Below, piece by piece: positions 44,352 to 56,768 of a DNA stretch of 64,000 bases. The notes below the pieces were generated by a model. It saw only the letters and a list, made by a program, of their open reading frames with translations. It was not told where the DNA came from and made no database searches. The translations under genes were made by a program, and so were the position numbers. Source of the stretch: Thereva unica (taxonomy: Eukaryota; Arthropoda; Insecta; Diptera; Therevidae); assembly GCA_949987705.1 (NCBI GenBank), contig OX465281.1, positions 136,634,876 through 136,698,875 on the forward strand. Reading direction: 5' to 3'. Each line of letters opens with the position of its first letter. Position 1 is the first letter of the stretch.

Positions 44352-45410
44352 ATGGAAGATTTAGAGAAATTGACAACAAAAGAACTGCAACAAATGTAAG
44401 GAAAAAGGAATATCATATAGATATAACGTCAAAACGGATCTTATACGTCGTCTCCTTAACACACGTCAAGGAGACAAGCAAGAATTAGAAAAGACTAAAG
44501 AAACCTCGAATACTATTGAAACGGTGTCTGAGATTGAACAAGAAGTTTTGTACAACGAAGAAGAAAGCAACAACAAAAAAATCGCGGAAAACTTGTCAAC
44601 AGCAGATAGTGACGAAATTAGGAACGGAAGTAAGGAAAATATTAGTGATAAAGGAAACAATTGCAATTATAGAATAAAAACTAAAGAAAGCAGGATGTCT
44701 ACTGAGAATTCCTTTGTTTTTCGAGACGTGGAAGAGTCGCTGGAAAAATTTTCAGGAGAATTTGGGAAAAAATTTCAAGACTGGGTGAAAGAGTTCGAGG
44801 AAATTGCAACTGTTTGCGGATGGAAAGAGGTGCAGAAATATTTGTATGCGCGAAGGCTGTTGATAGGAGCAGCAAAATTGGCAATAGAAACAAGCAGTAA
44901 TATACATTCGTGGAAAAGTTTAAAAGAAAAGCTCGAAAGTGAATTTTATAGAACACCGTCAATATTGGAAATTACTAAAGAACTTGAATCTAGGCGGAAA
45001 AAAGACAGCGAAAGTTTTTTAGAGTATCTTTTTGTTATGAAGAAGATCGCAAATAGAGGTAATATAGACGACCAGTCCCTCATTGCATATGTGGTTCAGG
45101 GCATTCCAGATGATGCGAGAAATAAGACAATACTATACGAAGCAAATACATTGGATGATCTAAAAAAAAATTGCTTGTGTATCAAACCATCAAGCAACAC
45201 TCGTTGGAAAGTAGATCACGTAACTACCGAACATCATATAACTTCAACAAGGCAGGACCAAGTAAATCGGAAAGCTATAACAAAAGGTGCTTAAATTGTG
45301 GCTCGTTATCGCATAGGACGGACAGTTGCCCAGATAAATCAAAGGGAACTAGGTGTTTTTCTTGTAACGAATTTGGGCACATTTCGACACGTTGTCCTAA
45401 GAAGAAGTAG
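44352..45410 (+). pseudogene. Gag of gypsy element 2 with N-terminal SAP domain
   Basis: ATG 44352 opens MEDLEKLTTKELQQM, then a small deletion makes a stop; in the next frame KEKGISYRYNVKTDLIRRL completes a SAP-like helix-extended-helix fold, a DNA-binding module. The main part (44398-45160) has a charged linker and a capsid domain (FSGEFGKKFQDWVKEFEE; LYARRLLIGAAKL; SFLEYLFVMKKIANRG). A frameshift in an A-run near 45163 precedes two zinc knuckles (CLNCGSLSHRTDSC and CFSCNEFGHISTRC) and the stop at 45408. A SAP domain in Gag is uncommon and may tether particles to chromatin or nuclear scaffold. Confidence 0.8.
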
Positions 45411-45482
45411 AACGAAAATCAGGTTAAAAGAATAGCAACAGGAGGCCCAACTATACGCATCAAGTTCGAGGATAGGAGTTAA

Positions 45483-48400
45483 ATGGCATTGATTGATACA
45501 GGGAGTGATGTGTCCTTGATGAAACAGTCTGTTATGACAGAAATTGGAGCCGACGGTAGTCTTCCTGGTACTCCACTTATAGGTTTTGGCGGTAGCATGT
45601 CAAGAACGTCATTAGGTTCATGTTGGGTTGATTTCGAACTTAATTTACAACACTATTCACTTCGATTTAATATAGTTCCAGATCATTGGATACCGGATGA
45701 TATTATTTTGGGAAAAAATTTCTTGGAACACGTTACAGTTTGCTTAGAAAATGGAGAAATCGACGTAGTCGAACCCAGAACTCGAGAAGTAAACAGTTTT
45801 TTTTGGAGAAATTAGACGTAATTGCATTGATCAAGGAAAAAACGATGTGAGCGTTGACCACATAGGTGATAGCGAAATACGAAAAGAATTAGAATTGTTA
45901 ATCGAGGGTTGCAGCCCTGAAAAAGTCGAAAAGTCATGCATAGAGATGAGTATTGTCCTCCAATATAATGAACCAGTTTTTCAAAAGGCAAGAAGATTAG
46001 CTCCAAAGGAAAGAGATATAGTGAACGATCAAGTACGACAATGGTTAGAGGAAGGCATAATTGATCCTAGTAATTCCGATTTCGCAAGTCCTATCGTATT
46101 AGTTAAGAAAAAAGATGGATCGCATAGACTTTGTGTCGACTATATGATGGTAAACAAAAAAATTGTCAAAGATCGATATCCACTGCCAGTCATGGAAGGG
46201 TTGTTAGAAGGTCTACATAGTGCACGAGTTTTCACAACGCTCGACTTAAAGAATGGGTTCTTGCACGTAGACATTACACCAGAATGCAAAAAGTTTACAT
46301 CCTTTATCACACCAGAAGGGCAGTATGACTTTAAGAAAGTACCCTTTGGACTCTGCAACTCGCCGTCTATTTTTCAACGATTCATAAACGCTGTCTTCCA
46401 GGATCTGATACGCCAAGTATACGTGGTAATTTACATGGACGACTTAATAATTCCAGCAATAGACGTTAAGAACAACATAGTGAAATTGAAGGCTGTTCTA
46501 GATACTGCGCAAAGAAATGGGTTGCACATCAAATGGTCGAAGTGTAAGTTTGTGAGCCGCTCCGTTGAATTTTTGGGTCACGTCTTGGAAGATGGAAGCA
46601 TTAAACCGTCTAACGAATAATTATTGGCAGTCCAACGGTTCCCAAAACCTAAAAAGCTTGCTGAAGTACAAAGATTTTTGGGCCTTACTGGATATTTTCG
46701 AAAATTTATTCCGCGATATGCTGAAGTTGCGAGACACTTATCAGACCTGCTAAGGAAAGGAAGTCAATTCGTCTTTGGCCCTGATCAACTAACTGCGTTC
46801 GAAACTCTTAAGCAAATGTTATGTCATGAACCGGTTCTCAAACTATTTAATCCAGATTGCGAAACTGAATTACATACAGATGGAAATTTCGCCGGATATG
46901 GAGGTATACTACTGCAGAAAAATGATAAATTTAAATGGCATCCAGTCTTCTATCTAAGTTTCAAAGCTTCATCCGTTGAGAAGAATTACACAAGTTATGA
47001 GCACGAAGTCTTAGCAATCGTTAAGTGCCTAAAGAAATTGAGAGTTTATCTACTAGGTATAAAGTTTAAAATTGTTACTGACTGCCAGGCATTTCAAGCA
47101 ACTATGAAGAAGGATCTTTGCCCGAGAAAAGCAAGATGGGCCATAATGGTTCAGGAATTTGACTGTGAAGTTGTACTTCGTTCGTTCTTAGTCGTCATCC
47201 AGTGGTCCTGAAGATCGAGGATGGAATTCTTCATAGAATACGAAACGCAGAGCAAAAAGACGAAAATTTTCTGCTAGTCGCAGACATACTTAAGGCACAG
47301 AACAACAATTATCAGAATTTTGAGATGAGATCAGGCGTTTTATACAAATTTGAGAACGGTTGTCATTTACTGGTAGTTCCCAAGTTATTACAACGCGAGA
47401 TCCTGAGGAATATTCACATCCAAGAACATTTCGGTGTAAAAAGAGTGGAGGCAGTCGCCAAACAGGATTACTATATCCCAAATATTACCGCAAAAATCGA
47501 GGCAATAATTTCAAATTGTGTAGCATGTATCTTAGCAACCAGGAAACGAGGAAAGCAAGAAGGGTTTCTAAATCCGATTAGCAAGGGCGAAACTCCACTG
47601 CATACTTTTCATCTGGATCACCTAGGTCCGTTACCATCGACCGCTAAAGCTTACAAGTATCTGTTCGTAGTAATTGATTCTTTTACAAAGTTCAGTTGGA
47701 TTTATCCAGTAAAGAGTACAACATCGGATGAAGTACTGAAAAGACTGCAACAGCAAAGTGAAATTTTTGGCGATCCGGTAAGAATTGTGAGTGACAGAGG
47801 AACAGCTTATACATCGGCTATGTTCACGAAATTTTGTGAGGAGAGAAGCATCGAGCACATTCTTGTTACAAGAGGAGTTCCACGCGGAAATGGCCAAGTA
47901 GAACGTTTAAATCATACCATCATAGAAGTCTTAAGCAAGTTATCTATTGAAGACCCAATGAAATGGTATTAGTTTGTACCACGTCTTCAAGGTGCGATTA
48001 ATAGCTCACTAAGTCGTAGTACAAGGAAAACACCTTTCGAATTAATGTTTGGAGTTCCCATGAGTAAACCAGAGGACCTAAAACTGACGGAAATGATAGA
48101 GGAAGAGCTAATAAGCCAGTTTGAACAGGAACGAGCAGATATCCGAAGAAAAGCAAAGGAAGATATTGAGAAAATTCAACAGGAAAATAGGAATTGTTTT
48201 AATAAGAAGAGAAAACCAACAAGAAAATATCAAGTGCACGATCTTGTAGCGATTCAGCGCACACAATTTGGGTCTGGCTTGAAGTAGCGCAGGAAATTTT
48301 TGGGACCGTACGAAGTAACAAAGATTAAAAGGAATGATCGCTATGAAGTTCAAAAAGTCGGGAGCCACGAAGGACCGAATTTAACTCACACTGCAGCCGA

Positions 48401-48485
48401 CTTTATGAAATCGTGGGTGGAGGAAGACGACTATGACTCTTCTGAGACAGAGGAGATGCAGGATGGCCGAGTGTGGGACGGTTAA
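45483..48485 (+). pseudogene. Pol of gypsy element 2: protease, RT, RNase H, integrase
   Basis: Protease with ALIDTGSDVSL at 45483; a frame break near 45815; RT with LVKKKDGSHRLCVDY, FTTLDLKNGFLHVDI, VPFGLCNSPS and the catalytic VVIYMDDLI near 46440; a stop TAA at 46618; RNase H from 46624 (HTDGNFAGYGGIL; SYEHEVLAIV; KIVTDCQAF); integrase from 47202 with zinc site (HIQEHFGVKR ... CVACILATR), D in HLDHLGPLPS, D in SDRGTAYTS and E in NGQVERLNH; a TAG at 47970; and a C-terminal domain (KTPFELMFG; FLGPYEVTKIKR) to 48485. At least four stops or shifts. The integrase style resembles insect gypsy elements of the CsRn1/Kabuki type; that placement is tentative. Confidence 0.84.
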
Positions 48486-48597
48486 AGCCCATAACATAGC
48501 ATGTTCCCTTTCTTCGCCACACACACACACACACACCCATCAAGAGAGTGACGTAAGGAAAGAAGAGAAATAGTCAGTCAGTCAGTCGAGTTAAGAC
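48473..48597 (+). repeat. 3' LTR of gypsy element 2, truncated
   Basis: Matches 43134-43259 and then stops; errantivirus-like env leader sequence follows. The missing right part means this copy was shortened after insertion. Confidence 0.65.
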
Positions 48598-48625
48598 ATA
48601 CAGTAACATATTACATATAATTAGG

Positions 48626-50250
48626 ATGGAGACATACGAAAAGACAATTAACGGACAAACTGACGCTTTAACGCCACATCATAACCTCCCAGATATACAA
48701 GTAACGGTAAATATAACGGAAATTAAGTTACAGGACCTTAGGCATAAATTAGAAACATTGATACCAATCTTTAGAAATAAGAGAGGATTCATAAATGGAT
48801 TAGGTACAGTAATTAAGAGTATTACGGGCAACATGGATGCAAATGACGCTTTTGAACTAAATAAAAAATAGAAGAAGTAACCCTAAATCAAGCAATCCTA
48901 AAAGGGGAACTAAATAAACAAATCATTATAAACAATAAAATTTTCGAACGGTTCGAAAATATAACTAACCATATAAATTCTCAGCAAAAAGCCATGGAAC
49001 GCTACCTAAACTCCTATGGAAGAAACTTCGAGAATGAGTTTAACACCGGTTGAAGCGCAATCAGACAATTGCAGTATATAAATCAAATAAATTTTAATAT
49101 AGACATAATAAATAATCACCTTGGCCAATTGGCGGAGACAATAATTTTACCTCGACTAAACATCATATCCAAACAAATTGTAAATTCCGAAGAGGTTTCT
49201 GAAATATACCAATATCTAAAGGAACAATCAATTCACATTAAGGGGAGGTTCTCATCTAGAATTTTAAAATTTACGATTTTTTTGCATTTTCTAAAAGTTT
49301 AACATGTCTAGAATATTGTGTTAAAATTATTAGTTGATCCGATGAGTAGAACGTGTTCTACAGTCCGTTTACTGTTGCGGTGTTATGATCGCAGCATGTC
49401 AGTTCAAATGTACAAAACTTTAAACTCTCGATTTCTCCGTTCCTGTTTTTTCAAAATTTCCGGGGACATAACTCGAAAACGGTTTAACCGATTTCCTTCT
49501 AGTTAGTTTAATTTTAAAGAAAACAATTTTTATTGGAGGATAAACCATTAAAATTTTAATATTTTTTACGTTAACTATTTTATTTTGAGTAATAAACTGT
49601 AAAAAAAGCCGAAAAACAGCACTCAAATTTCAAAGTCGCGCCATTTTGTCAATTTTGATCATTTTTTTGAAAATTTTGGTTCATCCTCCAATAAATTTAT
49701 TCTAGTTATGGTTCCATCAAGATTTTTTTGATTTCAGATTGATGTGCGACCTGTGGACAAACGGCAGTGGAGCAAATTTTCGAAAACATGCCGTAGGAAA
49801 AGCCAAATAACGGAGGCCATTTTTTTCTATCCAAAAAATTTCAATGTGTGAATTAAAGTACATTTTATCAAACTGCCAAATATCGTCTTGATATATTTTA
49901 TTGTTTCCTTTTAAAAAATTCCCAAAGTTTACCTAATTTTCGGTGTTCTAGATGAGAACCTCCCCAAATCTGTCGAACATATATACGAAATTCTTGGTTT
50001 ACGAGCTTACTATACGATTCCAATATCATATTCAATATACAAATACCCATATTTTCCCCAGAGTAATATTCCATATTCCACATCATTCCCTTTCCAATAA
50101 ACGAAACCGAAAAAATATTCACGAAACCTTATATACTCCAAAGCCAAAAAAAGATTCAATATCTCGAAAAAGCATGCCCTAAAATAGAGGATACATATTT
50201 CTGCAAAGAACCCAGCCATCAGGAAGAAGCCAATCAGTCCAATTTCATAG
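48626..50250 (+). pseudogene. Env of the errantivirus-like element, N-terminal and middle part
   Basis: ATG 48626 starts an envelope glycoprotein of the insect gypsy/baculovirus F type. A basic cleavage-site-like RNKRG followed by a glycine-rich hydrophobic segment (about residues 52-65) marks the fusion peptide region. An indel in the A-run near 48865 shifts the frame; a stop occurs near 49052; a MITE lies at 49242-49965; further stops occur at about 50100 and 50180. A Cys-containing stretch reaches 50250, where a LINE begins. Such Env proteins let some insect LTR elements move between cells; this copy is dead at many places. The transmembrane end lies at 54097-54403. Confidence 0.78.
49242..49965. 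mobile_element. 724-bp MITE in env
   Basis: Perfect 20-bp inverted ends beginning GGGGAGGTTCTCATCTAGAA. Only a doubtful 2-bp AA duplication is visible, so the superfamily is open. Removing it restores the env frame across HIK/SVEH. Confidence 0.85.
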
Positions 50251-53200
50251 GTCGATCGCCGACGCAGACAGCAAAAAATTAGGTCATGAACCTTGCACCG
50301 GAGAGGCTCCGTAACAAAAAATTTTCTTTTCATTTTTGTAACATTCGGGGCCTCCTCGCGAACTTTTCTCCCGTAATGTGCCATTTATCCACCCATGCCC
50401 CGGCCGTTCTCGCGCTAAGTGAAACTCAAGTCATCGAAATCGATTTTGATCGATTTCAGGTGGCTGGGTATTCCTTAGTGCACAACTTCTCTGACCATAG
50501 GGGAGTCGCCATATACATTAGGAATGACGTGGCTTTTCAGAAAGAATATACATATGTAATTGTACAACTCCAGACTTTAATTATACCTGGATTAAAATCA
50601 TTCTTCGCAGACAGGTCATATTCTTCTGTTTTTTATACAGAAGTCCTAATATCAGTAATGAAACCTCCACGTTAGCCTTCGATGCAATTTCCGAGAGAAT
50701 CTCCAAATTTTTATTTTCCCACTCGGAGTGTGAAATCATTGTTGCGGGTGATTTCAACGTATGTACATAATATACATTGGCTGAAATACTCAAATGGCAC
50801 CAGTGTTTCTGGCAAAGACGCTGAGCTTTTTGCAGATATTAATAATTTGCACCAAATTGTCAACCGGGAAACGCGTGTCCCAGACGTTGAAGGTCACGGA
50901 GCCCATCTCCTTGACCTGTTTCTTACATCACATCCATCACAGTACTCCGTCGAAGTTGGCTCACCTCTCGGTAACTCGGACCATTGCCTAGTCAGCGCTA
51001 ATTTCCCATACTCATCTTCTACCCCTACTAACACAGTTTCTAAAAAAACTGTTTGGCACTATGGGAAAGCCAACTGGTTGGGGCTAATTCGCTTTTTTCA
51101 AGCCACTGACTAGGATCTATGTTTCCGGGATGCCAGTACGAGCTATGCCGCTCTATGTATAACCAAAATTATACGGGCTTGAATGCGCTTATTAATTCCT
51201 CATTCTACCAAATCTATAAAGCCAAGGCCGAATAGATGGTTTAATGGGGAATGCATGGACGCAATTAAATCTAAAGAAGCCGCTTATAGAGCGTACAGAC
51301 ACTCCCCAAGTGAGTTCCTTCGTCGTGAGTATATCAGATTCAGAAATTCCTGCAATTCCACCATCAGGAAGGTTAAATCGTCATTTGACGACAAATTGAG
51401 GAACAAGATTCTCAACGCAAATGCAGGCAGCAAAAACTTCTGGGCCTTGGTAACTTCCATCAAGAAGAATTTTACCTCTTCCTCAACCCCTCCATTCATC
51501 AATGGAAAGGAGGTGATAACAGAAAGCAAATCCAAGGCCGATTTATTGGCATCTCTGTTCGCCTCAAATTCTTCTCTGCCCGAATCTGATACGTCACCAC
51601 CGGTCCTCGATCGCATCGCCCATTCAATGGGCGGGATTTTCTTCAGGACCCGTGAGGTGTATAAATGTCTCAAGGAGCTTGACGTCAACAAATCCACTGG
51701 AGACAACAATTAATAGAAAGCTGAGACAATAATTAATAGAAAGCTGATGCAATATTTAGATTCTAACCAAATCATACACAACAGGCAGTACGGCTTTAGA
51801 CCGAAAAGATCTACTGGCGACCTTCTTGTGTGTTTGACCGAGCATCTACACCGAAGCATCCATAGTTCCGGTGAGTCTGGTCTGGTTGCTCTAGATATTT
51901 CCAAGGCTTTTGACAGAGTATGGCATCCCGCTCTGCTGTCTTAACTCCAAGCTATTGGTATCGACTCAGTTCTTATGAACTGGATTGAGAGCTTTCTTTC
52001 CAGCCGTCCAATCAAGGTAGTAACGGGATGGCGTCGAATCCAACCCACACTCCATCTCGGCCGGCGTTCCTCAAGGATCGATCCTCTCACCTACTCTCTT
52101 CCTAATATTTATTAACGATCTGCTCTCAACCCCTTCCAACCCACTCCACAGTTTCGCCGACGACAGTACTCTGCGTTACTCTTACGCCAACGCTAGACAA
52201 GTAAGTGCCAGACCTTGTCTCTTAGACCGCGAACTCATGTCCAGATCTCTTATCGCGGACATCGAGCTTATGCTTGACTAGGGCCGCAAAAATCGGGTCG
52301 AATTTATCGCATCAAAAACAAAGTACTGCCTTATCTCCACCAAAACCTGTACCGACTTTCCCTCTATTTTAGTGGACAAGGATAACTTAACACCTGACCC
52401 ATCTCTTAACATCCTGGGAATGACTCTATCCAATGATATGCAATAGAAACGAAGAAAAAGAAGAAATAACCAGACGAATACTACTGGCTAATAGAGCCTT
52501 TTATGCCCAAAAACAAATCCTGCACTCAAGATTTGTGCACAGGAAAACGAAACTCTCACTCTACAAAACAGTAATACGACCAGTACTGTGTTATGGTAGC
52601 GAGACTTGAACTATGACCCAGGACGTAGAGGAACGAGTCAACAGGTTCGAGAGGAAAATTCTCAGATGCATAATAGGCCCAATCAGAGAGGATGGAATAT
52701 GGCGAAGAAGATACAACAACGAGTTGTATGAAATTTTTGACTACCCACAACTCTCAACTTTAATAAAAATCAACAGATTGAGACTAGCCGGCCACGTGAT
52801 CAGAATGGAGGACAATCGCATCCCAAAACGGCTTATGGCATCAGAAATTTCGGGAAGTAGGCCAGTAGGTAGACCCAGGAGGAGATGGATAGACTCTGTG
52901 ACGGCTGACGCAGAGTCAATGCTCAACATCCGGAACTGGAGACATGCTGCAAGGGACCGTCAAAATTGGAGAAATGCCCTTGAGGAGGCCAAGGCTCGAT
53001 TTGGGCTGTAGCGCCATTGGATGGATGGAATGATATGCAATGGAATGGTCACATATTCCAAATCGCCAAACAAGCGTATCAATGCCTCGGATTCCTTAAG
53101 AGATGCAAGTTCCTCCTTCAGCCAGCTGCTCTAGCCACAATCTACAAGTCCTACATTCGACCCCACCTTGAATACAACTCGTATATCTGGGCGGGCGCTC

Positions 53201-53890
53201 CTAAAACCACCTTGGCTTGGCTGGACAAGGTGCAAAATCGCGCCATCAAACTCATTGGTGATAGCACTCTTTGCTCCTCCATCGACCCTTTAAGCCACCG
53301 TAGGAATGTAGCTGCACTCAGCAAGTTTTAACGCTATTATTACAGCGAATGCTCCACAGAAATAAAGAACCTCCTGCCCCACTGAAATAAAGAACCTTTT
53401 TCCCCGCAACACAAGACTAGCCAACTCGGCTCACCCCTTCAGCCTGCAGCCACCGTATGAATGTAGCTGCACTCAGCAAGTTTTATCGCTATTATTACAG
53501 CGAATGCTCCACTGAAATAAAGAACCTCCTGCCTACACGGCAACTTTTTTCCCGCAACACAAGACTAGCCAACTCGGCTCACCCCTTCACGCACATTACG
53601 GTTTAGCTGTTCGTTTATAAATAGAACAACTCGGTTGTGCAACTCTCTTCCGCAGTCGGTGTTTCCGAGCTCATATAACATCTCTGAGCTCAAACGCAAG
53701 GTTCATCGACACCTACTCATGCACCCTCCAGACCCCTAACCTATCCTTTCTGTTCTATCCTTCAGATCAAGCTTACTACTATACATTGCACCATGACTCG
53801 AACGACATGACGGACTAGTAGTACAAAGGGTGACTCCTAAGCTTCATCGTATCACAAAAAAAATAGACGACATCACTTATCAGGACGCAG
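50250..53890 (+). pseudogene. LINE endonuclease-RT (CR1/Jockey-like), degenerate, inside env
   Basis: Begins near 50286 (FHFCNIRGLLANF; ALSETQV; RGVAIYIRNDVAF), shifts frame near 50575, continues in the endonuclease (VAGDFN near 50750; HLLDLFLTSHP; GNSDHCLVS), then RT N-terminal region (RWFNGECMDAIKSKEAAYRAY; KELDVNKSTG). A deletion near 51715 removes early RT motifs; the rest has YGFRPKRSTGDLL, ALDISKAFDRVWH and, in further frames, SFADDSTLRYSY near 52155 (ADD active site). A 584-bp LINE fragment sits at 52445-53028; the reading resumes as IFQIAKQAYQCLGFLKRC and IRPHLEYNSYIWAG to 53331. A short A-rich tail ends near 53868. Many stops. Confidence 0.82.
52445..53028 (+). mobile_element. 5'-truncated RTE-like LINE fragment nested in a LINE
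   Basis: Flanked by a 13-bp duplication AATGATATGCAAT (52432-52444 and 53029-53041). It encodes the C-terminal end of an RTE-like enzyme (TVIRPVLCYGSET; FERKILRCIIGPIRED; RLRLAGHVIRMED; GRPRRRWIDSV) to a stop at 53011, and has a GGATGGATGG microsatellite tail. A stop replaces a Trp-like codon near 52609. Canonical target-primed insertion with 5' truncation. Confidence 0.9.
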
Positions 53891-53941
53891 CTTCTGGGAC
53901 GATATCACCATTTACCCTGCAATAATAAGCAATATAACTTA

Positions 53942-54096
53942 AGGCCCCCATACACGGTCAAATTGGCTGTACAACCAGATTTTCATCAAACCTATAAGCG
54001 CAATGTATTTTGATCGGCCGACCGGCCCACAATCGATAGTTTTGGTTGTACAACCGCACTTCGCTGTACAACCAATTGGACCGTGTATGGAGGCCT
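53942..54096. mobile_element. 155-bp palindromic MITE, TTA target site (copy A)
   Basis: Inverted ends of about 35 bp, AGGCCCCCATACACGGTC at left, flanked by TTA (53939-53941 and 54097-54099). Interior words GGTTGTACA are also inverted. It interrupts env shortly before the transmembrane segment. Confidence 0.9.
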
Positions 54097-54403
54097 TTAC
54101 ACATCATCGACGGACGATCTCAAATTGCAGAAACTGAGCTCTCTCCATATTAACAACGGAGAAGCAATAGAACTTTTGGAGGTAAAGACGAAAACGAAAG
54201 ACAATTACATCCTAGTGATCTTGGCTTTCATTGGAGTCTTCGCAACCGCCACGACAGCCTATGTAGCCCTTGTACATATACAGATGCGGAGAACCATCAA
54301 AACACCGGTCATTTATAAAACAATAACAGCAGGGGAACCCCCTACCGAACCCACAAGGACCACCACAAACATGCAACTCTTCTGGCCCTCGCTGCACACT
54401 TAA
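54097..54403 (+). pseudogene. Env C-terminal end with transmembrane segment (copy A)
   Basis: About 100 codons: a stretch with SSLHINNGEAIELLEVKTK, then a strongly hydrophobic membrane-spanning segment at about 54203-54270, a basic stop-transfer QMRRTIK and a short cytoplasmic tail ending at TAA 54401-54403. It directly precedes the polypurine tract. It is the membrane anchor of the insect gypsy-type envelope. Confidence 0.75.
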
Positions 54404-54410
54404 GGGGGGG

Positions 54411-55054
54411 AGTTACGTGCTTCACCAAATCATGTGCACAATCATCAAAATCCACATGTTTCCCAACAAGTCGTGGAACCCGATGCAGAACTCTATCCAG
54501 GTAGCTTTCAGCAGTTAGCAAAATTCCAGGAATGCATAAATCAAAATTCATAATTTTCCATGATAAGCAGTTTATGTAGACATAATAGGTTTGTTCCAAT
54601 AGAAAACCTGTCCTGTCGTAGCCTGCGAAAAGCTACTTAAGTGGTGGGGGGAGTCAAAATCCCGAAAAGTCATGGAACGCTTTTTGGGCTGCTTCATGCA
54701 ATTCAAGAAGCGGCGCTTTGTTTTCAAATAACAAAATGTGAAGTAACGGCTGTTTTTGACATGTCAAAATGTTGTAAGATTTCACTCCACCTAAAAATAA
54801 ACTGCGGTTTCGTGCTCGAGGGGAAGCAAAAATTTCCCCTCTTTTCCGAGCACGAGATTCTATTGGAACAGAAATTAGGCGATTTCATGCACCCCTAATG
54901 GAACAGACCCAATATAAAATTCAATTATTCCCACATTTTTCTTTGTTTGGTTTTATAATTCATAATTTTCTTAATTCAGCAGTAATTAGCTTTGTTCAAA
55001 ACTTGTAATAAAAAAACTCATTTTTTTACTATGTCAACAATTAACTTTAGGAAT
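54411..55054 (+). repeat. 3' LTR of the errantivirus-like element, copy A (cut short)
   Basis: A G-rich polypurine tract (AAGGGGGGG, 54402-54410) is followed by AGTTACGTGC; AGTTA is the usual start of gypsy LTRs. It contains a MITE at 54587-54910 and stops at the duplication junction. Confidence 0.75.
54587..54910. mobile_element. MITE within the 3' LTR (copy A)
   Basis: Absent from the 5' LTR, where the site reads GTAGACTTAATATAAAATTC; so the insertion is proven by comparison. Ends AGGTTTGTTCCA and the complement of TGGAACAGACCC; flanking AAT on both sides. A hairpin CTCGAGGGGAAG / CTTTTCCGAG-like lies near 54820-54855. Confidence 0.8.
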
Positions 55055-56299
55055 ATATGGCGAAGAAGATACAACAACGAGTTGTATGAAATTTTTGACT
55101 ACCCACAACTCTCAACTTTAATAAAAATCAACAGATTGAGACTAGCCGGCCACGTGATCAGAATGGAGGACAATCGCATCCCAAAACGGCTTATGGCATC
55201 AGAAATTTCGGGAAGTAGGCCAGTAGGTAGACCCAGGAGGAGATGGATAGACTCTGTGACGGCTGACGCAGAGTCAATGCTCAACATCCGGAACTGGAGA
55301 CATGCTGCAAGGGACCGTCAAAATTGGAGAAATGCCCTTGAGGAGGCCAAGGCTCGATTTGGGCTGTAGCGCCATTGGATGGATGGAATGATATGCAATG
55401 GAATGGTCACATATTCCAAATCGCCAAACAAGCGTATCAATGCCTCGGATTCCTTAAGAGATGCAAGTTCCTCCTTCAGCCAGCTGCTCTAGCCACAATC
55501 TACAAGTCCTACATTCGACCCCACCTTGAATACAACTCGTATATCTGGGCGGGCGCTCCTAAAACCACCTTGGCTTGGCTGGACAAGGTGCAAAATCGCG
55601 CCATCAAACTCATTGGTGATAGCACTCTTTGCTCCTCCATCGACCCTTTAAGCCACCGTAGGAATGTAGCTGCACTCAGCAAGTTTTAACGCTATTATTA
55701 CAGCGAATGCTCCACAGAAATAAAGAACCTCCTGCCCCACTGAAATAAAGAACCTTTTTCCCCGCAACACAAGACTAGCCAACTCGGCTCACCCCTTCAG
55801 CCTGCAGCCACCGTATGAATGTAGCTGCACTCAGCAAGTTTTATCGCTATTATTACAGCGAATGCTCCACTGAAATAAAGAACCTCCTGCCTACACGGCA
55901 ACTTTTTTCCCGCAACACAAGACTAGCCAACTCGGCTCACCCCTTCACGCACATTACGGTTTAGCTGTTCGTTTATAAATAGAACAACTCGGTTGTGCAA
56001 CTCTCTTCCGCAGTCGGTGTTTCCGAGCTCATATAACATCTCTGAGCTCAAACGCAAGGTTCATCGACACCTACTCATGCACCCTCCAGACCCCTAACCT
56101 ATCCTTTCTGTTCTATCCTTCAGATCAAGCTTACTACTATACATTGCACCATGACTCGAACGACATGACGGACTAGTAGTACAAAGGGTGACTCCTAAGC
56201 TTCATCGTATCACAAAAAAAATAGACGACATCACTTATCAGGACGCAGCTTCTGGGACGATATCACCATTTACCCTGCAATAATAAGCAATATAACTTA

Positions 56300-56454
56300 A
56301 GGCCCCCATACACGGTCAAATTGGCTGTACAACCAGATTTTCATCAAACCTATAAGCGCAATGTATTTTGATCGGCCGACCGGCCCACAATCGATAGTTT
56401 TGGTTGTACAACCGCACTTCGCTGTACAACCAATTGGACCGTGTATGGAGGCCT
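56300..56454. mobile_element. 155-bp palindromic MITE (copy B)
   Basis: Exact counterpart of 53942-54096 in the second duplication copy. Confidence 0.9.
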
Positions 56455-56761
56455 TTACACATCATCGACGGACGATCTCAAATTGCAGAAACTGAGCTCT
56501 CTCCATATTAACAACGGAGAAGCAATAGAACTTTTGGAGGTAAAGACGAAAACGAAAGACAATTACATCCTAGTGATCTTGGCTTTCATTGGAGTCTTCG
56601 CAACCGCCACGACAGCCTATGTAGCCCTTGTACATATACAGATGCGGAGAACCATCAAAACACCGGTCATTTATAAAACAATAACAGCAGGGGAACCCCC
56701 TACCGAACCCACAAGGACCACCACAAACATGCAACTCTTCTGGCCCTCGCTGCACACTTAA
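56441..56761 (+). pseudogene. Env C-terminal end (copy B)
   Basis: Identical translation to the copy A tail, carried along by the tandem duplication; the same transmembrane segment and stop. It is not an independent gene. Confidence 0.75.
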
Positions 56762-56768
56762 GGGGGGG

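Larger units (their letters stand above)
43134..48597 (+). mobile_element. Ty3/gypsy retrotransposon 2 with SAP-type Gag
   Basis: The sequence 43148-43254 recurs at 48486-48592 almost unchanged (the GCCCATAACATAGCATGTTC start, a (CA)n tract of different length and three GTCAG words), which marks 5' and truncated 3' LTRs. Between lie a primer site, gag and pol. It is inserted between pol and env of the errantivirus-like element. Confidence 0.78.

Noticed and set aside
49318..49626. Short frames inside the 724-bp MITE in env
   Set aside because: They lie fully within a non-coding MITE, are under 70 codons and have no domain.
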